A stretch of 64,000 bases of DNA from Methylobacterium nonmethylotrophicum (lineage in GTDB: Bacteria > Pseudomonadota > Alphaproteobacteria > Rhizobiales > Beijerinckiaceae). The stretch covers positions 1-64,000 of the forward strand of contig NZ_SRLB01000002.1 of NCBI RefSeq assembly GCF_004745635.1, given 5' to 3'. Shown here piece by piece: positions 47,612 to 56,278 of the stretch. How positions within the stretch are numbered: the stretch's first letter is position 1; each line of letters opens with the position of its first letter. The position numbers and the translations under genes are program-made. Under the pieces are notes generated by a model. It was given only the letters and a program-made list of their open reading frames with translations, was not told where the DNA came from and did no database searches.

Positions 47612-48478
47612 ATGCCCTTCACCACCGACTCCCTGATGGCCTACCGCATCCCCCCGGTGCGCCAGCGCCTCACCAAGCGCGACAGCGTGTTCTACGCGCT
47701 CTCGGTCGGGTTCGGGCAGGACCCGCTCGATGCCCGCCAGCTCGACTTCGTCGATGCCGACCGGCCGCTCAAGGCGGTGCCGACGATGCCGGTGGTGCTG
47801 GCTCATCCAGGCTTCTGGATGGCGGACCCGGCGACCGGGATCGACGCGGTGCGCGTGGTCCACGGCGAGCAGCGCATCGTCCTGCACCGGACACTGCCGG
47901 TCGAGGGCGAGGTGATCGGCACCACCCGCATCACCGGGATCGTCGACAAGGGCGCGGGCCGCGGCGCCCTGGTCTATTCCGAGAAGGAGGTGCGCGAGGC
48001 CGGGAGCGGCACGCTCCTGGCGACGACGCGGAGCACCACCTTCCTGCGTGGCGACGGCGGGTTCGGCGGGCCCTCCGGCCCGGTGGCGGAGCCGCACCGC
48101 CTGCCCGACACCCCGCCCGACGTCGCGGTCGAGATGCCGACCCGGCCCGAGCAGGCGCTCTATTACCGCCTCAACGGTGACGACAACCCGCTCCACGCCG
48201 ACCCGGCGGTGGCGGCGAAGGCCGGGTTCCCGCGGCCGATCCTGCACGGGCTGTGCACGCTCGGCGTCGTCGGCCGCGCCCTGCTCGAGGTGCTGGGCGG
48301 CTACGAGGCCGACCGCTTCCGGGACCTCGCCCTGCGGTTCTCGGCGCCGGTCTATCCGGGCGAGACCATCCGGGTCGAGATCTGGCGCGACGGCTCGTTC
48401 CGGGCGCTGGTGCCCGCCCGCGAGGCGGTGGTGATCAACAACGGGCGCGCGGTCTTCGCGGCCCCCGCGCAGGAGTGA
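47612..48478 (+). CDS. MaoC-like enoyl-CoA hydratase (double hot-dog, MFE-2 type)
   Basis: 288 aa with two hot-dog halves. The catalytic hydratase-2 motif is in YYRLNGDDNPLHADPAVAAK followed by AGFPRPILHGLC. This arrangement hydrates trans-2-enoyl-CoA to the (R)-3-hydroxy product, as in the C-terminal domain of eukaryotic MFE-2. ATG 47612 is used; ATG 47636 is also in frame, and neither has a clear ribosome-binding site. It heads a five-gene acyl-CoA operon (spacings of 4, 3, 13 and 13 bases) downstream of the importer. Confidence 0.9.
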   Translation: MPFTTDSLMAYRIPPVRQRLTKRDSVFYALSVGFGQDPLDARQLDFVDADRPLKAVPTMPVVLAHPGFWMADPATGIDAVRVVHGEQRIVLHRTLPVEGEVIGTTRITGIVDKGAGRGALVYSEKEVREAGSGTLLATTRSTTFLRGDGGFGGPSGPVAEPHRLPDTPPDVAVEMPTRPEQALYYRLNGDDNPLHADPAVAAKAGFPRPILHGLCTLGVVGRALLEVLGGYEADRFRDLALRFSAPVYPGETIRVEIWRDGSFRALVPAREAVVINNGRAVFAAPAQE

Positions 48479-48482
48479 CCCC

Positions 48483-49259
48483 GTGAGCGCGACAGACTCC
48501 CCCGTCCTGATCGAGGCCCGCGACGGCGCCGTGGCGATCCTGACGCTCAACGAACCGGCCAAGCGCAACGCCCTGACGCCGGCGATCCGGCTGGCGCTCG
48601 CCGAGGCGATCGACCGGATCGAGCGCGATCCCGGCATCCGCGCCGTCGTCATCACCGGCGGGCCGGAGATGTTCAGCGCCGGCGGCGACCTCACGGCGAT
48701 GCAGGCCGACGGGCTCGCGGGCGGGCGCGAGCGGTTCCGGCTGCTCCACGGCATCGTCCGGGCGATCGTGAAGTCGGCAAAGCCCTATGTCGCGGCGGTC
48801 GAGGGCTGGGCCGCCGGGGCCGGCTTCAGCGTCGCGCTTCTCTGCGACACGATCGTCGCCGGCGAGGGCGCGCGCTTCGTCGCCTCGTTCCCGAAGGTCG
48901 GGCTCGTGGCCGATGCGGGCCTGCTCCACACCCTGCCGGCCCGGGTGGGCCAGGGCCGCGCCCGCCAGATCCTGCTCCAGGCGAGCCCCGTCGGCGCCCC
49001 GGCGGCACTCGCGATGGGGATGATCGACGAGGTCGTACAGGACGGCACCGCCCTCGCGCGCGCGATCGCGCTCGCCCGCAGCTTCGAGGGGCTGGCGCCG
49101 CTCTCGACCGCGATGGCCAAGGAGTGGCTGGCCCGCGGCATCGACGAGGTGCTCGACTGGGAGCGCAGCGCGCAGGCCGCCCTCTTCCAGACCGCTGACC
49201 ACCACGAGGGCAAGGCCGCCTTCCTGGAGAAGCGCCGGCCCACCTTCCAGGGACGCTGA
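48483..49259 (+). CDS. Enoyl-CoA hydratase/isomerase family protein
   Basis: Crotonase-fold enzyme, 258 aa, starting at GTG 48483 with AGGAG upstream. The oxyanion-hole segments are MFSAGGDLTAMQ and EGWAAGAGFSVALLCD. The catalytic-Glu helix reads FPKVGLVADAGLLHTLP, where many true hydratases have Glu. The Asp or Ala variation points to an isomerase, a hydrolase or a special hydratase. The C-terminal helices end in FLEKRRPTFQGR, a common ending of the family. The MaoC gene lies 4 bases upstream. Confidence 0.88.
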   Translation: MSATDSPVLIEARDGAVAILTLNEPAKRNALTPAIRLALAEAIDRIERDPGIRAVVITGGPEMFSAGGDLTAMQADGLAGGRERFRLLHGIVRAIVKSAKPYVAAVEGWAAGAGFSVALLCDTIVAGEGARFVASFPKVGLVADAGLLHTLPARVGQGRARQILLQASPVGAPAALAMGMIDEVVQDGTALARAIALARSFEGLAPLSTAMAKEWLARGIDEVLDWERSAQAALFQTADHHEGKAAFLEKRRPTFQGR

Positions 49260-49262
49260 TCC

Positions 49263-50309
49263 ATGACCCCGCCCGAGGACGATGCCGGCGCGATGCTGCG
49301 CGAGACGGCGGACCGCCTGCTCGCAGACCTGATGACCCCGCAGGCCCGCGCCCGCGCGATCGGCGAATGGCCGGAAGACCTGTGGTCGGCCCTCGCGGAG
49401 GTCGGCCTGCCGGCCGCGATCCTGCCGGAGGCGGCCGGCGGGTTCGGCGTGCCGGTGGATGCGGCCCTGTCGCTCCTCACCATTGCGGGCCGGCATGCCC
49501 TGCCGCTTCCCCTCGCCGACACGATGCTGGCCGGGCTGGCGCTCGCCCGCGCCGGGATGGAGGTGCCGGACGGACCGCTGGCCGTCGCGCAGGGCTCCGC
49601 GATGACGCTCGATGCGGCGGGCCGCACGACCGGCCATGCCTGGGGCGTGCCGTGGGGCCGGCACGCCCGGGCGGTGGTGGTCCTGGCCGAGGGCCGGGAC
49701 GGGCCTGTCCTCGTCGCGCTGCCCGGGGACGCGCTCACGGTCGAGCCGGGCACGACGATCGCCGGCGATCCGAGCGACGCGGTGCGGTTCGCGGCGGTCG
49801 CGGCGCCGGGCGCGCCGGCGCCGTTCGGCGCGGATGAGCTGCGGGCAGCCGGGGCCGCGACCCGCGCCCTGATGATCGCGGGGGCGCTGGCTGAGGTCAG
49901 CGCCATGACGGTGCGCTACGCCCAGGAGCGACGGCAATTCGGCCGCGCCATCGGGCAGTTCCAGGCCGTGCAGCAGAACCTCGCGGTGCTGGCCGGCCAG
50001 GCGGCCTCGGCCACGGCCGCCGCCGGCCTCGCCGCCGAGGCGGTGGCGGCGTGGGGACCCGGGATGCTGCCGGCGATCGCCGCCGCCAAGGTCCGCGCCG
50101 GCGAGGCGGCCGGCCAGGGTGCTTCCATCGCCCACCAGGTCCACGGGGCGATCGGCTTCACGCAGGAGCACCGCCTGCACGACTTCACCCGCCGGCTCTG
50201 GGCCTGGCGCGACGAGTTCGGGCGCGAGGCCCAATGGGCGCAACGGCTCGGCCGCCACCTGATCGCCGCCGGGCCCGACGGGCTGTGGCCGGCGATCACG
50301 GCGGCCTGA
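49263..50309 (+). CDS. Acyl-CoA dehydrogenase, small partner subunit type
   Basis: 348 aa, shorter than a usual 380-aa dehydrogenase. The C-terminal helical domain is well kept (RRQFGRAIGQFQAVQQNLAV, HQVHGAIGFTQEHRLHDFTR), but the middle FAD-binding beta domain is weak and lacks the usual (G)TK/SE-type segment. This pattern is that of the non-catalytic half of heteromeric dehydrogenases known from steroid and cyclic-acid catabolism. The full-length dehydrogenase 13 bases downstream is the expected partner. Alone it may be inactive. Confidence 0.85.
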   Translation: MTPPEDDAGAMLRETADRLLADLMTPQARARAIGEWPEDLWSALAEVGLPAAILPEAAGGFGVPVDAALSLLTIAGRHALPLPLADTMLAGLALARAGMEVPDGPLAVAQGSAMTLDAAGRTTGHAWGVPWGRHARAVVVLAEGRDGPVLVALPGDALTVEPGTTIAGDPSDAVRFAAVAAPGAPAPFGADELRAAGAATRALMIAGALAEVSAMTVRYAQERRQFGRAIGQFQAVQQNLAVLAGQAASATAAAGLAAEAVAAWGPGMLPAIAAAKVRAGEAAGQGASIAHQVHGAIGFTQEHRLHDFTRRLWAWRDEFGREAQWAQRLGRHLIAAGPDGLWPAITAA

Positions 50310-50322
50310 AGGATTGTTCGCG

Positions 50323-51474
50323 ATGTCGCAATTCACCTTCCCGTCGCCGCCGCCCTCCCCCGAAGCCGAGGCGTTCCGGGCCGAGATACGGGCATTCCTG
50401 GCGACCGAACTCGCTGACAGGGCACCGATCGACCGGGCGCAGAGCTGGAACGGCCTCGACCCCGCTTTCTCGCGCAGGCTCGGGGAGCGGGGCTGGCTCG
50501 GGCTCACCTGGCCCAAGATCTATGGCGGGCACGAGCGCTCGGCGCTCGAGCGCTACGTCCTCCTTGAGGAGCTGCTCGCTGCCGGCGCCCCGGTCGGCGC
50601 ACACTGGATCGCCGAGCGCCAGAGCGGCCCGAGCCTCCTGCGCTACGGCACCGAGGCGCAGAAGGCCGCGATCCTGCCGCGGATCGCGGCCGGCGAATGC
50701 TTCTTCTGCATCGGCATGAGCGAGCCGGATTCGGGCTCCGACCTCGCCTCGGTCCGCACCAAGGCGGTGCGGGAGGGGGATGGCTGGCGCGTCAACGGCA
50801 CCAAGCTGTGGACCACCAACGCCACCCACTGCCACTCCATGATCCTGTTCTGCCGCACCGCCCCGGTCGACCGCGAGCACCGGCACGCCGGCACGAGCCA
50901 GTTCATCGTCGACCTGACCCTGCCCGGCATTACCATCCGGCCGGTCCGCAACCTCGTCGGCGAGCACCACTTCAACGAGGTCGTGTTCGAGGACGTGCTC
51001 CTCCCCGAGGACGCGCTCTTGGGCCGCGAGGGCGAGGGCTGGGCCCAGGTCACCGGCGAGCTCGCCTACGAGCGCAGCGGGCCGGAGCGGTTCCTGTCGT
51101 CGTTCTGGCTCCTCGTCGAGCTGGTGCGGGCGCTCCAGCCGGCGGCCGACGCGCGGGCCGAGATCGCACTGGGGCGGTTGGGCGCGCAGCTCGTCACGCT
51201 GCGGCGGATGTCGCGCTCGGTCGCCGGCCTGCTCCAGGCAGGGGCCGACCCGGCGCTCGAAGCCGCGATGGTCAAGGACCTCGGCGCGCTCGTCGAGCAG
51301 GAGATCCCGGAGGTCGCCCGCGACCTGATGGCGGAAGGCCCGCCGACCCCGCAGAGCCGCGCTTTCGCGGAGGTTCTGGCCTACACCACGCTCCACGCGC
51401 CGTCCTTCTCGCTGCGCGGTGGCACGCGCGAGATCCTGCGCGGCATCATCGCCCGCGGCCTCGGGCTCAGGTAA
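50323..51474 (+). CDS. Acyl-CoA dehydrogenase, catalytic partner subunit type
   Basis: 383 aa from ATG 50323, with AAGGA 9 bases upstream. The flavin and substrate motif MSEPDSGSDLASVRTKA and GDGWRVNGTKLWTTNATHCH are canonical. The beta domain shows FNEVVFEDVLLPEDALLG, and the C-terminus FSLRGGTREILRGIIARGLG. It probably forms an alpha2-beta2 complex with the preceding short dehydrogenase and oxidises the acyl-CoA before hydration by the MaoC or crotonase enzymes in this operon. It overlaps nothing; the next gene starts 13 bases on. Confidence 0.92.
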   Translation: MSQFTFPSPPPSPEAEAFRAEIRAFLATELADRAPIDRAQSWNGLDPAFSRRLGERGWLGLTWPKIYGGHERSALERYVLLEELLAAGAPVGAHWIAERQSGPSLLRYGTEAQKAAILPRIAAGECFFCIGMSEPDSGSDLASVRTKAVREGDGWRVNGTKLWTTNATHCHSMILFCRTAPVDREHRHAGTSQFIVDLTLPGITIRPVRNLVGEHHFNEVVFEDVLLPEDALLGREGEGWAQVTGELAYERSGPERFLSSFWLLVELVRALQPAADARAEIALGRLGAQLVTLRRMSRSVAGLLQAGADPALEAAMVKDLGALVEQEIPEVARDLMAEGPPTPQSRAFAEVLAYTTLHAPSFSLRGGTREILRGIIARGLGLR

Positions 51475-51487
51475 CGGGAGACACGCC

Positions 51488-52288
51488 ATGACCGACGCCA
51501 TGACCGACGCGGTGCTCTACGAGCAGGATGGCGGGATCGTCACCCTGACGCTCAACCGGCCCGAGAAGCGCAACCCGATCTCCGAGCGCGACGTCGTCGA
51601 CGGGCTCGTCGCGGCCCTCGGGCGGATCGGCGCCGATCCGACGGTGCGGGTCGCGATCCTGACGGGCGCCGGCAGCGCCTTCTCGTCCGGGGGCGACCTG
51701 CGGGCGATGGAGGACGCGCTCGACGCGCGCGCCCGCGACCCGTCGGCCACGATCGCCTATTACACGCAAGGCATCCAGCGGATCCCCCTCGCCTTCGAGG
51801 CCCTCGACGTGCCGGTGATCGCCGCCGTTAACGGCCCGGCGATCGGCGCGGGCACCGACCTCGCCTGCATGTGCGACCTGCGCATCGCCGCCGACACCGC
51901 GCGCTTCGCCGAGAGCTTCGTCAAGATCGGCATCATCCCGGGCGACGGCGGCGCCTGGCTGCTGCCGCGGGTCGTCGGCTGGTCGAAGGCCTGCGAGATG
52001 GCGCTCACCGGCGACGTGATCTCGGCCGAGGAGGCTCTGGCCTGCGGGCTCGTCTCCCAGGTGGTGCCCGGGCCCGAGCTGATGGCGGCGAGCCGCCGGC
52101 TCGCCGAGCGGATCGCCGTCAACCCGCCCCAGGCCGTCCGGGCGACGAAGCGCCTCCTGCGCGAGGGGCGCTTTTCCAGCCTGCCGACCCTCCTGCAGCT
52201 CTCGGCGACCGCGCAGGCGATCGCCCACACGACGGCCGAGCACCGCGAGGCGCTGGCCCGGGCGCTGGCAAGGACGGCACGTTCGTAG
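51488..52288 (+). CDS. Enoyl-CoA hydratase/isomerase family protein
   Basis: 266 aa from ATG 51488 with GGGAG upstream. Crotonase features are SAFSSGGDLRAMEDALDARA, AAVNGPAIGAGTDLACMCDL and KIGIIPGDGGAWLLPR, in which GDGG keeps a catalytic acidic residue. Its second candidate catalytic position is Asp/Gly-rich and typical of active hydratases. It is the fifth gene of the operon and gives that operon three different hydratase or isomerase candidates (MaoC, this and 48483), as expected for a ring or branched substrate. Confidence 0.9.
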   Translation: MTDAMTDAVLYEQDGGIVTLTLNRPEKRNPISERDVVDGLVAALGRIGADPTVRVAILTGAGSAFSSGGDLRAMEDALDARARDPSATIAYYTQGIQRIPLAFEALDVPVIAAVNGPAIGAGTDLACMCDLRIAADTARFAESFVKIGIIPGDGGAWLLPRVVGWSKACEMALTGDVISAEEALACGLVSQVVPGPELMAASRRLAERIAVNPPQAVRATKRLLREGRFSSLPTLLQLSATAQAIAHTTAEHREALARALARTARS

Positions 52289-52368
52289 GCACGGCACGGC
52301 GTACAGGATGAACTGCGCGCGCGGGAATCCTGGTATACCGATCGGGCGGTGGAGAGGAGACACCCACG

Positions 52369-52920
52369 ATGGCACGCATCCCCTACGCCGACACCACCCG
52401 CCCGGAGACGGCGGCGCTCGCCGAGCGCATCGTCGCCGAGCGCGGCGAGATCCTGCACCTCTACGCGATGCTGCTGCACAGCCCGCCGGTCGCGGAAGGC
52501 TGGCTGACCTTCCTGACGGCGATCCGCCAGCGCTGCAACCTGCCGGGCGCCGTGCGTGAACTGGTGATCGTCCAGGTCGCGCATCTCAACGGCGCCCGCT
52601 ACGAGGCCGAGCAGCACGTACCGATCGCGCTTCGCGAGGGGGTGACCCAGGCCCAGCTCGACGCGCTGCCGGACTGGCGGTCGGCGGACGTGTTCGATGC
52701 GCGCGAGCGCGCGATCCTGGCCTATTGCGACGCGATGACCCGGGAGATCCACGTGCCGCCTGCGATCTTCGCGGACTTGCGCGAGCATCTCGACCCGCGG
52801 GCGATCGTCGAGCTCACGGCGACGGTCGGCGCCTACAACATGGTGTCGCGCTTCCTCGAGGCGATCGGGATCGATTCCGCCGACGACACATCCGCCACCG
52901 AGGCGGGGACCGCCCGATGA
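52369..52920 (+). CDS. Carboxymuconolactone decarboxylase (AhpD-fold) family protein
   Basis: 183 aa of the CMD family. The core segment RELVIVQVAHLNGARYEAEQ ends in HVPIALREGV, with the Glu/His proton-relay set; the CxxC of AhpD peroxidase partners is absent. Other members act on lactones in aromatic or cyclic acid breakdown or have unknown roles. AGGAG precedes the ATG, and the stop overlaps the next start (ATGA). Its position after the hydratase operon suggests a late catabolic step. Confidence 0.8.
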   Translation: MARIPYADTTRPETAALAERIVAERGEILHLYAMLLHSPPVAEGWLTFLTAIRQRCNLPGAVRELVIVQVAHLNGARYEAEQHVPIALREGVTQAQLDALPDWRSADVFDARERAILAYCDAMTREIHVPPAIFADLREHLDPRAIVELTATVGAYNMVSRFLEAIGIDSADDTSATEAGTAR

Positions 52921-53837
52921 GCCGCCGCATCGCCGTGATGGGGCTCGGCCAGATGGGCTGGCCGATCGCCCTCAACCTCGCCCGCAAGGGCGGCGGCCGC
53001 GAGACGATCGTGGCGGTCGATGCCGATGCCGCGCGGGTCGCCGGGCTCCAGGCTGCCGGGGTCGAGGCGCCGGGCCTGACCGCGACGACCGACAAAGGCG
53101 AGGTCGCGGGCGCCGAGGTGCTGTTCCTGTGCCTGCCGGACGGCGACGTGGTGGAGAGCGTGCTGTTCGGCCCGGAGGGGCTCGAGCGCCGCCTCGCGCC
53201 GGGCGCGACGGTGGTCGATCTCAGCACCATCGCGCACGGCCAGGCGCTGAGCCTCGGCCGGGCGCTCGAGGCGCGAGGCTTCCGCGTCCTCGACGCGCCG
53301 GTCTCCGGCGCTCCCGCCGGGGCCGAGGCCGGGACCCTCACGGTGATGTGCGGCGGCGCGCCCGAGACCTTCGCGGCGATGAAGCCGCTGCTCGACCGTA
53401 TCGGCGCCCAGGTGCTGCATATGGGGCCGCTCGGCAGCGGCCAGCTCACCAAGACCATCAACAACGTGATCTACGACATCAACATCGCGGCGCTCGCCGA
53501 GGTGCTGCCGATGGCCGTCGCGATGGGCCTCGACCCGGGCCGGCTCGCCACCGTGGTGACGACGGGCACGAGCCGCAGCTACGCCTCGCAATACTTCGTG
53601 CCGCGGATCCTGCGGGGCGAGTTCGACGAGGGCTACCCGCTGGGAAAGGCCTACAAGGACCTCGTCAGCGCCGCCGCCGTTTCGGTCGGGCGCGGCTTCC
53701 CCCTGCCGGTGACGGCCGCCGCCACCGCCACTTACCAGATGGCCTTGCGCGCCGGCCACGGCGACCGCGACAAGGGCGCGATGGTGCTGCCCTTCGAGGC
53801 GATGCTGGGGGTCAAGGTCCGGGCGCCCTCGGGCTGA
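52917..53837 (+). CDS. 3-hydroxyisobutyrate dehydrogenase-family oxidoreductase
   Basis: 306-aa beta-hydroxyacid dehydrogenase. The N-terminal dinucleotide motif VMGLGQMGWPIALNLARKG, the substrate motif DAPVSGAPAGAEAGTLTVM and the catalytic Lys in GSGQLTKTINN are all intact. Possible reactions are oxidation of 3-hydroxyisobutyrate or reduction of tartronate semialdehyde. The ATGA overlap with the CMD gene suggests one operon. A terminal oxidation of the hydroxy acid made by the hydratases would suit it. Confidence 0.88.
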   Translation: MSRRIAVMGLGQMGWPIALNLARKGGGRETIVAVDADAARVAGLQAAGVEAPGLTATTDKGEVAGAEVLFLCLPDGDVVESVLFGPEGLERRLAPGATVVDLSTIAHGQALSLGRALEARGFRVLDAPVSGAPAGAEAGTLTVMCGGAPETFAAMKPLLDRIGAQVLHMGPLGSGQLTKTINNVIYDINIAALAEVLPMAVAMGLDPGRLATVVTTGTSRSYASQYFVPRILRGEFDEGYPLGKAYKDLVSAAAVSVGRGFPLPVTAAATATYQMALRAGHGDRDKGAMVLPFEAMLGVKVRAPSG

Positions 53838-53853
53838 GGGCGCCCGCCGCCCG

Positions 53854-54162
53854 TCACGCCGGCGACAGCACGTGGATGACGCGGGAGGCGATGTGCTCCC
53901 TCGTCTTGGCCCCGTAGGCCGCCATGTGGGGCGCGGCGGCGTGCGCCTTGAGGGCGTCGAGGCTCGCCCACTTCTCGACCACCACGAAGCTGTCCGGCCC
54001 GAGTGGGGTCTGGATCGGGCCCGCGCCCTCGGTGTCGATCGCCGCGCCGTACTCGATGCAGCCCTCCTCGGCGTGGACCGCGGGAACGTTGGCCCGGAAG
54101 GCCTGGAGGACCGTGTCCCGCATGCCGGGCTTGGCGGTGATGATGGCGAGGACGTGGATCAT
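53854..54162 (-). CDS. Antibiotic-biosynthesis-monooxygenase-like dimeric alpha/beta barrel protein (YgiN type)
   Basis: 102 aa, start ATG 54162 with AGGAGG 8 bases upstream. The segments VLAIITAKPGMRDTVLQAF, EEGCIEYGAAIDTEGAGP and FVVVEKWASLDALKAHAAAP match the ABM/quinol-monooxygenase family of small cofactor-free ferredoxin-like enzymes. It stands alone, convergent with the dehydrogenase operon. The name describes the fold family; antibiotic synthesis is not implied. Confidence 0.87.
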   Translation of the reverse strand: MIHVLAIITAKPGMRDTVLQAFRANVPAVHAEEGCIEYGAAIDTEGAGPIQTPLGPDSFVVVEKWASLDALKAHAAAPHMAAYGAKTREHIASRVIHVLSPA

Positions 54163-54240
54163 GGTGGTTTCCTCCTGTGGGACGTTGCTCTTCCCGCACG
54201 AACCCGGTGCCGGGACGTGAATCCTTGATCCTGCTCTCGA

Positions 54241-54378
54241 CCTCATCCTGAGGTGCTGCCGCTTGCGGCAGCCTCGAAGGAGGGCTCCAGAAGTCTCGGC
54301 GATCCTTGGAGCCCTCCTTCGAGGTCCGTCGATCGCGGATCGTGCGCGATCTTCGATCGCCGACACCTCAGGATGAGG
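54241..54378. repeat. Intergenic inverted repeat, family 1, copy E
   Basis: CCTCATCCTGAGGTGCTGCC and CCTCAGGATGAGG form the outer arms, and CCTCGAAGGAGGGCTCCAGA pairs with TTGGAGCCCTCCTTCGAGG inside. An extra GATCGCGGATCGTGCGCGAT block makes this the longest copy. It sits between the ABM-like gene and the MFS exporter gene. Confidence 0.88.
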
Positions 54379-54401
54379 GTGCGGGCTGGACGATTGTCGC
54401 A

Positions 54402-55814
54402 TCAGGCCGTCCCCTGGCCCGGACGCACCGCCAGCCGCGACACGCTCACGATGCTGGCGATCCCGGCGAAGGCCGCGCCGAGCCCCAGCGCCAGGGCCGG
54501 CCCGTGCGCCTCGGCGAGGGCGAAGCAGGCCGCCACCAGAGCCGCCCCGGTGGTCTGGCCGAGGAGCCGGGAGGTGGCGACGATGCCGCTCGCGCCGCCC
54601 GAGCGGGCCTGCGGGGCGCTCGTCATGATGGCGCGCAGGTTCGGCGCTTGAAAGAAGCCGAACCCGAAGCCGCACAAAGCCATGCGCCAGGCAATGCTCG
54701 CGACGCTCGGGTCGTCCGGCAGGAGCGCCAGGGAGGCCATGCCGCCGGCGAGCCCCGCGAGCCCGATCCCGCCGAGCAGGCCCGGCGGGTAGCGGTCAGA
54801 GAGGCGCCCCGCCACGGGCGCCATCAGGGCGACCACCACCGGCCAGGGGGTCATCAGGAACCCGGTCTCGACCTGCGACCGGCCCAGCGCGTGCTGGAAC
54901 AGGAAGGGCAGCGACACGAAGGCGAGACCCTGCGCGGCGAAGGAGCAGACCGAGGTCGCGGCCGACAGCGCGAAGAGCGGGCGCCTGAGCAGGTCGACGG
55001 CGAGCATCGGCGCCGGGTGGTCCGCCTGGCGGCGCAGGAGCGCCGCCCCGCAGGCGAGCGCCCCGGCGAATTCCAGGAGCACGCGCCAGAGCGGCCCGGC
55101 ATGGGCGGCCTCGCCGAGGGCGAGCACGAGGAGCCCGAAGGTGGCGGCGTTGAGGAGCGCGCCGATGCCGTCGAAGGCGTGGCCGGACCGTCCCGTATCC
55201 GGCAGGGCGCGGCGGGCGACCGCGAGGGCGATCAGCCCGATCGGCACGTTGATGGCGAAGAGCCACGGCCAGGACGCCGCCGCCAGGATCAGCGAGGCCA
55301 CGGTCGGCCCGATCGCGAAGCCGACGCCGACCACGAAGGCGTTCAGCCCGAGGCCCCGCCCGAGCTGGTGCGTCGGATAGATGAAGCGGATCAGCGCGAC
55401 GTTGACCGCCATCAGGGCGCTCGCCCCGACGCCCTGGAGCACGCGGGCGGCGACGAGGGCCGGCAGCGACCAGGCGAGCGCGCAGACGAGGGAGGCCGCC
55501 GTGAACAGTGCGAAGCCCGCGAGGTAGACCCGCTGCTGCCCGACGATCTCCCCGAGCGCCGCGACCGGCAGCAGCGTCGCCACCACGGCGAGCTGGTAGG
55601 CGTTGACGATCCAGACCGAGTCCGCCGGGTCGACGCCGAGATCGGCCGCGATGGTCGGCAGCGCGGTGTTGGCGATGGCGGTGTCGAGGGTGGCGAGGGC
55701 CACGCCGGCGAGCACCGCGACCATCGCCTGCCGGCGCCGGGCCGGCGGCAGGCCGTCGCGGACGGGTGTGTCCGGCGTCGGCGGCGTGCGGGGGGAGGAA
55801 GCGGGGCGAGACAC
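54402..55814 (-). CDS. MFS drug-type transporter, DHA2 (14-helix) family
   Basis: 470 aa with about fourteen hydrophobic segments. Family motif D1 is LDTAIANTALPTIAADLGV, and antiporter motif C is GVGFAIGPTVASLI. SDSVWIVNAYQLAVV-like sequence follows motif D1. GTG 55814 is chosen because AGGA precedes it by four bases; ATG starts nearer the first helix (55727) are possible and would drop a hydrophilic Pro/Thr-rich N-terminus. Members export drugs or metabolites with protons. No regulator is adjacent. A 251-bp gap upstream (55815-56065) holds nothing I recognise. Confidence 0.85.
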   Translation of the reverse strand: MSRPASSPRTPPTPDTPVRDGLPPARRRQAMVAVLAGVALATLDTAIANTALPTIAADLGVDPADSVWIVNAYQLAVVATLLPVAALGEIVGQQRVYLAGFALFTAASLVCALAWSLPALVAARVLQGVGASALMAVNVALIRFIYPTHQLGRGLGLNAFVVGVGFAIGPTVASLILAAASWPWLFAINVPIGLIALAVARRALPDTGRSGHAFDGIGALLNAATFGLLVLALGEAAHAGPLWRVLLEFAGALACGAALLRRQADHPAPMLAVDLLRRPLFALSAATSVCSFAAQGLAFVSLPFLFQHALGRSQVETGFLMTPWPVVVALMAPVAGRLSDRYPPGLLGGIGLAGLAGGMASLALLPDDPSVASIAWRMALCGFGFGFFQAPNLRAIMTSAPQARSGGASGIVATSRLLGQTTGAALVAACFALAEAHGPALALGLGAAFAGIASIVSVSRLAVRPGQGTA

Positions 55815-56065
55815 GGGGTCCTGAATGTGTCCGCGCGGCCCGGTTGGCAAGCGGCTTGGCCGATGGGCGCGGGGCCGTCGCCCGGTGGATGCATGGCAGC
55901 CGGGCGGCGGAGGAGGCTCAGGGCCCGAATCCGGCCGGCTCAACGAGGCATCACGGAGCGGGCCGGTCTCGGCGAGCGCCACTGGCCGGCCCAAAGCGAT
56001 GATGCGGGGCTTGTAGGGTCGGTTAGCGGTCGCGGCATGGATGGGATCTGAGGCGGATCGGGCCG

Positions 56066-56278
56066 CTACGCCGCACGCCGCCGCCACCCTGCAGGAGGAG
56101 GGTTCCGTTCGTGAGCGTCGGCGAGGGCTTCGAGCCAAGCTGCGACCTCGGGCGGCACGGAACCGTCCCCCGAGGCCCACCGCCGGACGAGCCGGTCATC
56201 GCATTCGAGCGCATCGGCGAGACCCCGCTGCGACCACCGTAGCAGCGCCAGCACCTCGCGGAGGCGGTCCAGGCTCAC
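56066..56278 (-). CDS. Very small helix-turn-helix protein
   Basis: 70 aa: MSLDRLREVLALLRWSQRG, then LADALECDDRLVRRWASGDG and VPPEVAAWLEAL. This is a minimal XRE-like helix-turn-helix; the RWxSGxxxVPP pattern is common among small alphaproteobacterial proteins. Its start overlaps the stop of the membrane-anchored protein at 56275 (ATGA), so the two are co-translated. Function unknown. It could be a DNA-binding antitoxin-like protein. Confidence 0.65.
   Translation of the reverse strand: MSLDRLREVLALLRWSQRGLADALECDDRLVRRWASGDGSVPPEVAAWLEALADAHERNPPPAGWRRRAA

Noticed and set aside
53854..54162. Antibiotic biosynthesis gene
   Set aside because: The ABM fold family includes many housekeeping and quinone-related enzymes, and there are no biosynthetic neighbours.
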